Source of the DNA: Plasmopara viticola
Lineage: Eukaryota > Oomycota > Peronosporomycetes > Peronosporales > Peronosporaceae
Length of the DNA stretch: 64,000 bases
Reading direction: 5' to 3'
Assembly (NCBI GenBank): GCA_001695595.3
Contig: MBPM02000092.1
Span: forward strand, 215,819 to 279,818
Position 1 is the first letter of the stretch. Each line of letters begins with the position of its first letter. The notes under the pieces are model-generated. The model was given only the letters and a program-made list of their open reading frames with translations, made no database searches and had not been told where the DNA came from. Below are positions 56,505-64,000 of this stretch, piece by piece. A program made the position numbers and the translations under genes.

Positions 56505-57164
56505 AGTTGTCCTGCTAGTGTCTTTGAGACGACGATTGCGCTGCCGTCTCCAACTTTTGCATACATCTTCTTAAGCTGCAGTAAATTTCAAAGGTCTGGT
56601 TTTGAGGTCACAATGGCGACGTCCATCAATTCGAGACGATGAGAAAGTTTGTATCCAGCTACCAATCATGTGCCGCATATTTACAACCGAGAAAAGCTAA
56701 GTTTTACGATGTGAGTCAGTACTTGTAAGTCACTTGCGGACCAGGTCACTGCTTGCGAATGAAGCTGAGACTCCATTTGCAGGTAGCATGAAAATGTACG
56801 CGCAGCTGATATGATGACTGTGCTCTATGGTACAGTATACTAAAGGCAGCAAACCCAAGTTGCATTCAGCATGTGAGCATATAGAGCTTGACAAAGCCAG
56901 TAGCACGCAGAGGCAAGTAGTCTATGTAGTGTGGGCATGATTCAATAATCAATGAATGACTATAGAAAAATGCAACTGAATACGTAAGTAGCTAGGCTTG
57001 TCGTACAACACTTCATGTATAATCTCTGTGGGATTGGTCGATGGTTGCATATTTGAGCACTGATATTGCTATGCGATTAGATTATTTCAGCACTAAGATT
57101 GCTATTTGATTACATTATTAAAGCACGAGTTTTTGTATTTTGTAGCCTGGTGATATTGTAATGG

Positions 57165-57246
57165 GTCAGTTTGCCCGAGTGGTCTAAGGGGTTACGTTCA
57201 GGTCGTAATGTTTTCGAACGCGTGGGTTCAAATCCCACAGCTGACA
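57165..57246 (+). tRNA. trnL-CAG: tRNA-Leu(CAG), core copy 18
   Basis: Intact, identical to 45293. Confidence 0.93.
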
Positions 57247-57906
57247 AGTTGTCCTGCTAGTGTCTTTGAGACGACGATTGCGCTGCCGTCTCCAACTTTT
57301 GCATACATCTTCTTAAGCTGCAGTAAATTTCAAAGGTCTGGTTTTGAGGTCACAATGGCGACGTCCATCAATTCGAGACGATGAGAAAGTTTGTATCCAG
57401 CTACCAATCATGTGCCGCATATTTACAACCGAGAAAAGCTAAGTTTTACGATGTGAGTCAGTACTTGTAAGTCACTTGCGGACCAGGTCACTGCTTGCGA
57501 ATGAAGCTGAGACTCCATTTGCAGGTAGCATGAAAATGTACGCGCAGCTGATATGATGACTGTGCTCTATGGTACAGTATACTAAAGGCAGCAAACCCAA
57601 GTTGCATTCAGCATGTGAGCATATAGAGCTTGACAAAGCCAGTAGCACGCAGAGGCAAGTAGTCTATGTAGTGTGGGCATGATTCAATAATCAATGAATG
57701 ACTATAGAAAAATGCAACTGAATACGTAAGTAGCTAGGCTTGTCGTACAACACTTCATGTATAATCTCTGTGGGATTGGTCGATGGTTGCATATTTGAGC
57801 ACTGATATTGCTATGCGATTAGATTATTTCAGCACTAAGATTGCTATTTGATTACATTATTAAAGCACGAGTTTTTGTATTTTGTAGCCTGGTGATATTG
57901 TAATGG

Positions 57907-57988
57907 GTCAGTTTGCCCGAGTGGTCTAAGGGGTTACGTTCAGGTCGTAATGTTTTCGAACGCGTGGGTTCAAATCCCACAGCTGACA
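57907..57988 (+). tRNA. trnL-CAG: tRNA-Leu(CAG), core copy 19
   Basis: Intact, identical to 45293. Confidence 0.93.
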
Positions 57989-58648
57989 AGTTGTCCTGCT
58001 AGTGTCTTTGAGACGACGATTGCGCTGCCGTCTCCAACTTTTGCATACATCTTCTTAAGCTGCAGTAAATTTCAAAGGTCTGGTTTTGAGGTCACAATGG
58101 CGACGTCCATCAATTCGAGACGATGAGAAAGTTTGTATCCAGCTACCAATCATGTGCCGCATATTTACAACCGAGAAAAGCTAAGTTTTACGATGTGAGT
58201 CAGTACTTGTAAGTCACTTGCGGACCAGGTCACTGCTTGCGAATGAAGCTGAGACTCCATTTGCAGGTAGCATGAAAATGTACGCGCAGCTGATATGATG
58301 ACTGTGCTCTATGGTACAGTATACTAAAGGCAGCAAACCCAAGTTGCATTCAGCATGTGAGCATATAGAGCTTGACAAAGCCAGTAGCACGCAGAGGCAA
58401 GTAGTCTATGTAGTGTGGGCATGATTCAATAATCAATGAATGACTATAGAAAAATGCAACTGAATACGTAAGTAGCTAGGCTTGTCGTACAACACTTCAT
58501 GTATAATCTCTGTGGGATTGGTCGATGGTTGCATATTTGAGCACTGATATTGCTATGCGATTAGATTATTTCAGCACTAAGATTGCTATTTGATTACATT
58601 ATTAAAGCACGAGTTTTTGTATTTTGTAGCCTGGTGATATTGTAATGG

Positions 58649-58730
58649 GTCAGTTTGCCCGAGTGGTCTAAGGGGTTACGTTCAGGTCGTAATGTTTTCG
58701 AACGCGTGGGTTCAAATCCCACAGCTGACA
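58649..58730 (+). tRNA. trnL-CAG: tRNA-Leu(CAG), core copy 20
   Basis: Intact, identical to 45293; last copy of the uninterrupted identical run. Confidence 0.93.
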
Positions 58731-59390
58731 AGTTGTCCTGCTAGTGTCTTTGAGACGACGATTGCGCTGCCGTCTCCAACTTTTGCATACATCTTCTTAA
58801 GCTGCAGTAAATTTCAAAGGTCTGGTTTTGAGGTCACAATGGCGACGTCCATCAATTCGAGACGATGAGAAAGTTTGTATCCAGCTACCAATCATGTGCC
58901 GCATATTTACAACCGAGAAAAGCTAAGTTTTACGATGTGAGTCAGTACTTGTAAGTCACTTGCGGACCAGGTCACTGCTTGCGAATGAAGCTGAGACTCC
59001 ATTTGCAGGTAGCATGAAAATGTACGCGCAGCTGATATGATGACTGTGCTCTATGGTACAGTATACTAAAGGCAGCAAACCCAAGTTGCATTCAGCATGT
59101 GAGCATATAGAGCTTGACAAAGCCAGTAGCACGCAGAGGCAAGTAGTCTATGTAGTGTGGGCATGATTCAATAATCAATGAATGACTATAGAAAAATGCA
59201 ACTGAATACGTAAGTAGCTAGGCTTGTCGTACAACACTTCATGTATAATCTCTGTGGGATTGGTCGATGGTTGCATATTTGAGCACTGATATTGCTATGC
59301 GATTAGATTATTTCAGCACTAAGATTGCTATTTGATTACATTATTAAAGCACGAGTTTTTGTATTTTGTAGCCTGGTGATATTGTAATGG

Positions 59391-59459
59391 GTCAGTTTGC
59401 CCGGTTACGTTCAGGTCGTAATGTTTTCGAACGCGTGGGTTCAAATCCCACAGCTGACA
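59391..59459 (+). pseudogene. tRNA-Leu with 13-bp D-arm deletion
   Basis: gcccg is joined to gttacg; agtggtctaaggg is lost. The D-loop, the D-stem 3' side and half of the A box are gone, so folding and Pol III binding should fail. The rest is identical to the core copy. Confidence 0.9.
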
Positions 59460-60119
59460 AGTTGTCCTGCTAGTGTCTTTGAGACGACGATTGCGCTGCC
59501 GTCTCCAACTTTTGCATACATCTTCTTAAGCTGCAGTAAATTTCAAAGGTCTGGTTTTGAGGTCACAATGGCGACGTCCATCAATTCGAGACGATGAGAA
59601 AGTTTGTATCCAGCTACCAATCATGTGCCGCATATTTACAACCGAGAAAAGCTAAGTTTTACGATGTGAGTCAGTACTTGTAAGTCACTTGCGGACCAGG
59701 TCACTGCTTGCGAATGAAGCTGAGACTCCATTTGCAGGTAGCATGAAAATGTACGCGCAGCTGATATGATGACTGTGCTCTATGGTACAGTATACTAAAG
59801 GCAGCAAACCCAAGTTGCATTCAGCATGTGAGCATATAGAGCTTGACAAAGCCAGTAGCACGCAGAGGCAAGTAGTCTATGTAGTGTGGGCATGATTCAA
59901 TAATCAATGAATGACTATAGAAAAATGCAACTGAATACGTAAGTAGCTAGGCTTGTCGTACAACACTTCATGTATAATCTCTGTGGGATTGGTCGATGGT
60001 TGCATATTTGAGCACTGATATTGCTATGCGATTAGATTATTTCAGCACTAAGATTGCTATTTGATTACATTATTAAAGCACGAGTTTTTGTATTTTGTAG
60101 CCTGGTGATATTGTAATGG

Positions 60120-60190
60120 GTCAGTTTGCCCGGGGTTACGTTCAGGTCGTAATGTTTTCGAACGCGTGGGTTCAAATCCCACAGCTGACA
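60120..60190 (+). pseudogene. tRNA-Leu with 11-bp D-arm deletion
   Basis: gcccg is joined to gggttacg; agtggtctaag is lost. The breakpoint starts at the same left point as the 59391 copy but has a different right end, so it is an independent event. Confidence 0.9.
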
Positions 60191-60850
60191 AGTTGTCCTG
60201 CTAGTGTCTTTGAGACGACGATTGCGCTGCCGTCTCCAACTTTTGCATACATCTTCTTAAGCTGCAGTAAATTTCAAAGGTCTGGTTTTGAGGTCACAAT
60301 GGCGACGTCCATCAATTCGAGACGATGAGAAAGTTTGTATCCAGCTACCAATCATGTGCCGCATATTTACAACCGAGAAAAGCTAAGTTTTACGATGTGA
60401 GTCAGTACTTGTAAGTCACTTGCGGACCAGGTCACTGCTTGCGAATGAAGCTGAGACTCCATTTGCAGGTAGCATGAAAATGTACGCGCAGCTGATATGA
60501 TGACTGTGCTCTATGGTACAGTATACTAAAGGCAGCAAACCCAAGTTGCATTCAGCATGTGAGCATATAGAGCTTGACAAAGCCAGTAGCACGCAGAGGC
60601 AAGTAGTCTATGTAGTGTGGGCATGATTCAATAATCAATGAATGACTATAGAAAAATGCAACTGAATACGTAAGTAGCTAGGCTTGTCGTACAACACTTC
60701 ATGTATAATCTCTGTGGGATTGGTCGATGGTTGCATATTTGAGCACTGATATTGCTATGCGATTAGATTATTTCAGCACTAAGATTGCTATTTGATTACA
60801 TTATTAAAGCACGAGTTTTTGTATTTTGTAGCCTGGTGATATTGTAATGG

Positions 60851-60932
60851 GTCAGTTTGCCCGAGTGGTCTAAGGGGTTACGTTCAGGTCGTAATGTTTT
60901 CGAACGCGTGGGTTCAAATCCCACAGCTGACA
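60851..60932 (+). tRNA. trnL-CAG: tRNA-Leu(CAG), intact copy between damaged ones
   Basis: Full 82-nt gene identical to the core. Confidence 0.93.
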
Positions 60933-61592
60933 AGTTGTCCTGCTAGTGTCTTTGAGACGACGATTGCGCTGCCGTCTCCAACTTTTGCATACATCTTCTT
61001 AAGCTGCAGTAAATTTCAAAGGTCTGGTTTTGAGGTCACAATGGCGACGTCCATCAATTCGAGACGATGAGAAAGTTTGTATCCAGCTACCAATCATGTG
61101 CCGCATATTTACAACCGAGAAAAGCTAAGTTTTACGATGTGAGTCAGTACTTGTAAGTCACTTGCGGACCAGGTCACTGCTTGCGAATGAAGCTGAGACT
61201 CCATTTGCAGGTAGCATGAAAATGTACGCGCAGCTGATATGATGACTGTGCTCTATGGTACAGTATACTAAAGGCAGCAAACCCAAGTTGCATTCAGCAT
61301 GTGAGCATATAGAGCTTGACAAAGCCAGTAGCACGCAGAGGCAAGTAGTCTATGTAGTGTGGGCATGATTCAATAATCAATGAATGACTATAGAAAAATG
61401 CAACTGAATACGTAAGTAGCTAGGCTTGTCGTACAACACTTCATGTATAATCTCTGTGGGATTGGTCGATGGTTGCATATTTGAGCACTGATATTGCTAT
61501 GCGATTAGATTATTTCAGCACTAAGATTGCTATTTGATTACATTATTAAAGCACGAGTTTTTGTATTTTGTAGCCTGGTGATATTGTAATGG

Positions 61593-61674
61593 GTCAGTTT
61601 GCCCGAGTGGTCTAAGGGGTTACGTTCAGGTCGTAATGTTTTCGAACGCGTGGGTTCAAATCCCACAGCTGACA
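61593..61674 (+). tRNA. trnL-CAG: tRNA-Leu(CAG), intact copy
   Basis: Full 82-nt gene identical to the core. The spacer after it lacks one G (caaagtctgg near 61760). Confidence 0.93.
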
Positions 61675-62333
61675 AGTTGTCCTGCTAGTGTCTTTGAGAC
61701 GACGATTGCGCTGCCGTCTCCAACTTTTGCATACATCTTCTTAAGCTGCAGTAAATTTCAAAGTCTGGTTTTGAGGTCACAATGGCGACGTCCATCAATT
61801 CGAGACGATGAGAAAGTTTGTATCCAGCTACCAATCATGTGCCGCATATTTACAACCGAGAAAAGCTAAGTTTTACGATGTGAGTCAGTACTTGTAAGTC
61901 ACTTGCGGACCAGGTCACTGCTTGCGAATGAAGCTGAGACTCCATTTGCAGGTAGCATGAAAATGTACGCGCAGCTGATATGATGACTGTGCTCTATGGT
62001 ACAGTATACTAAAGGCAGCAAACCCAAGTTGCATTCAGCATGTGAGCATATAGAGCTTGACAAAGCCAGTAGCACGCAGAGGCAAGTAGTCTATGTAGTG
62101 TGGGCATGATTCAATAATCAATGAATGACTATAGAAAAATGCAACTGAATACGTAAGTAGCTAGGCTTGTCGTACAACACTTCATGTATAATCTCTGTGG
62201 GATTGGTCGATGGTTGCATATTTGAGCACTGATATTGCTATGCGATTAGATTATTTCAGCACTAAGATTGCTATTTGATTACATTATTAAAGCACGAGTT
62301 TTTGTATTTTGTAGCCTGGTGATATTGTAATGG

Positions 62334-62408
62334 GTCAGTTTGCCCGAGTGGTCTAAGGGGTTACGTTCAGGTCGTAATGTTTTCGAACGCGTGGGTTCAA
62401 ATCTGACA
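62334..62408 (+). pseudogene. tRNA-Leu with 7-bp T-arm deletion
   Basis: ttcaaatctgac lacks cccacag, removing the 3' side of the T-stem and part of the acceptor. The D-arm is normal. This is the only damaged right-hand copy not hit in the D-loop. Confidence 0.9.
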
Positions 62409-63068
62409 AGTTGTCCTGCTAGTGTCTTTGAGACGACGATTGCGCTGCCGTCTCCAACTTTTGCATACATCTTCTTAAGCTGCAGTAAATTTCAAAGGTC
62501 TGGTTTTGAGGTCACAATGGCGACGTCCATCAATTCGAGACGATGAGAAAGTTTGTATCCAGCTACCAATCATGTGCCGCATATTTACAACCGAGAAAAG
62601 CTAAGTTTTACGATGTGAGTCAGTACTTGTAAGTCACTTGCGGACCAGGTCACTGCTTGCGAATGAAGCTGAGACTCCATTTGCAGGTAGCATGAAAATG
62701 TACGCGCAGCTGATATGATGACTGTGCTCTATGGTACAGTATACTAAAGGCAGCAAACCCAAGTTGCATTCAGCATGTGAGCATATAGAGCTTGACAAAG
62801 CCAGTAGCACGCAGAGGCAAGTAGTCTATGTAGTGTGGGCATGATTCAATAATCAATGAATGACTATAGAAAAATGCAACTGAATACGTAAGTAGCTAGG
62901 CTTGTCGTACAACACTTCATGTATAATCTCTGTGGGATTGGTCGATGGTTGCATATTTGAGCACTGATATTGCTATGCGATTAGATTATTTCAGCACTAA
63001 GATTGCTATTTGATTACATTATTAAAGCACGAGTTTTTGTATTTTGTAGCCTGGTGATATTGTAATGG

Positions 63069-63142
63069 GTCAGTTTGCCCGAGTGGGTTACGTTCAGGTC
63101 GTAATGTTTTCGAACGCGTGGGTTCAAATCCCACAGCTGACA
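63069..63142 (+). pseudogene. tRNA-Leu with 8-bp D-arm deletion
   Basis: gcccgagtgg is joined to gttacg. Because of GG microhomology the lost bases can be placed as ggtctaag, starting exactly at the inferred LINE nick after gcccgagt. Confidence 0.9.
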
Positions 63143-63802
63143 AGTTGTCCTGCTAGTGTCTTTGAGACGACGATTGCGCTGCCGTCTCCAACTTTTGCAT
63201 ACATCTTCTTAAGCTGCAGTAAATTTCAAAGGTCTGGTTTTGAGGTCACAATGGCGACGTCCATCAATTCGAGACGATGAGAAAGTTTGTATCCAGCTAC
63301 CAATCATGTGCCGCATATTTACAACCGAGAAAAGCTAAGTTTTACGATGTGAGTCAGTACTTGTAAGTCACTTGCGGACCAGGTCACTGCTTGCGAATGA
63401 AGCTGAGACTCCATTTGCAGGTAGCATGAAAATGTACGCGCAGCTGATATGATGACTGTGCTCTATGGTACAGTATACTAAAGGCAGCAAACCCAAGTTG
63501 CATTCAGCATGTGAGCATATAGAGCTTGACAAAGCCAGTAGCACGCAGAGGCAAGTAGTCTATGTAGTGTGGGCATGATTCAATAATCAATGAATGACTA
63601 TAGAAAAATGCAACTGAATACGTAAGTAGCTAGGCTTGTCGTACAACACTTCATGTATAATCTCTGTGGGATTGGTCGATGGTTGCATATTTGAGCACTG
63701 ATATTGCTATGCGATTAGATTATTTCAGCACTAAGATTGCTATTTGATTACATTATTAAAGCACGAGTTTTTGTATTTTGTAGCCTGGTGATATTGTAAT
63801 GG

Positions 63803-63874
63803 GTCAGTTTGCCCGGGGGTTACGTTCAGGTCGTAATGTTTTCGAACGCGTGGGTTCAAATCCCACAGCTGACA
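63803..63874 (+). pseudogene. tRNA-Leu with 10-bp D-arm deletion
   Basis: gcccg is joined to ggggttacg; agtggtctaa is lost. It is the last tRNA in the window. Its trailer also lacks one C in the hairpin (gtctcaac near 63918). Confidence 0.9.
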
Positions 63875-64000
63875 AGTTGTCCTGCTAGTGTCTTTGAGAC
63901 GACGATTGCGCTGCCGTCTCAACTTTTGCATACATCTTCTTAAGCTGCAGTAAATTTCAAAGGTCTGGTTTTGAGGTCACAATGGCGACGTCCATCAATT

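Larger units (their letters stand above)
36272..64000 (+). repeat. tandem array of a 742-bp unit carrying tRNA-Leu(CAG)
   Basis: From cctgacaagttg at 36271 to the window end the same unit repeats, interrupted once by a LINE (39759-44550). tRNA 3' ends fall at 44633, 45374, then every 742 bp to 58730, then at 59459, 60190, 60932, 61674, 62408, 63142 and 63874. The first core unit is 741 bp because one A is missing near 45091. The leftmost units differ in length (674, 751, 742 and 706 bp) and by many substitutions; the core units look identical by eye. Each unit has the tRNA, a trailer hairpin, about 570 bp of spacer without a convincing ORF, and AT-rich sub-repeats before the next tRNA. The array continues past the window. 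Confidence 0.97.

Noticed and set aside
59397..60328. Open frames of 60-77 codons in the array (for example from 59397, 60116, 61636, 63065)
   Set aside because: They are read through tRNA and spacer sequence, appear only where a deletion changes the frame, and have no coding features.
36272..64000. CRISPR array
   Set aside because: The period is 742 bp, the spacers are identical rather than unique, the genes are eukaryotic with introns, and the repeated element folds as a tRNA.

Overview
The window looks like a piece of nuclear genome from an oomycete, probably a zoospore-forming member of the Peronosporales (Phytophthora or downy mildew type). The reasons are eukaryotic genes with short GT-AG introns (about 55-90 bp), tight gene islands with intergenic gaps near 100 bp, relics of Ty3/gypsy, MULE and LINE elements, and an oomycete-style bZIP. 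A homologue of the flagellar assembly protein ARMC2 suggests flagellated spores. Species and family are inferred; no rRNA or other marker gene is present.

Layout. 1-3997: gene-free, with a decayed gypsy fragment. 3998-8004: cytochrome b561 (+, four exons) convergent with ARMC2 (-, three exons). 8005-9771: intergenic, with a gypsy RNase H relic and dispersed repeats. 9772-20920: compact island holding a mitochondrial carrier (+), a bZIP factor (-), a calpain-7-like protease (-), an unrecognised small protein (+), an FN3/coiled-coil protein (+) and RRN3 (-). 20921-26298: gene-free TE graveyard. 26299-28622: MULE DNA transposon with about 86-bp terminal inverted repeats and a broken transposase. 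28782-35537: a neugrin-like protein (-), an SMG7/EST1-family NMD factor (-) and a GTPase with collagen-like glycine repeats (-). 36272-64000: one long tandem array that runs off the window end.

The array is the remarkable part. Its unit is 742 bp and carries one 82-nt tRNA-Leu(CAG) gene, a 3' trailer that can fold into a hairpin ending in oligo-T, and a spacer with about 33-bp sub-repeats. I count 24 structurally intact tRNA copies and 7 damaged ones, plus one copy interrupted by an insertion. Left-hand units are divergent, the core units (about 44.6-58.7 kb) look identical, and the right-hand units carry small deletions.

At 39759-44550 a 4792-bp LINE-type element lies in minus orientation inside a tRNA gene, between perfect 17-bp target-site duplications. 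The duplication covers tRNA nucleotides -1 to +16, so an intact tRNA is rebuilt on the right. The inferred first nick is in the D-loop. Four of the five damaged tRNAs at the right end have deletions of 8, 10, 11 and 13 bp that span or abut this same point, and two old left-hand copies have 5' deletions ending there. I propose that the array is a sacrificial target or safe haven for a tRNA-targeting retroelement, and that the deletions are repair scars of its endonuclease. The element keeps an APE-type endonuclease but has no recognisable reverse transcriptase.

The protein genes are mostly housekeeping: Pol I initiation (RRN3), nonsense-mediated decay (SMG7-like), MIT-domain proteolysis (calpain-7), mitochondrial transport, transmembrane electron transfer (b561) and flagellar assembly (ARMC2). 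They show no obvious common pathway.
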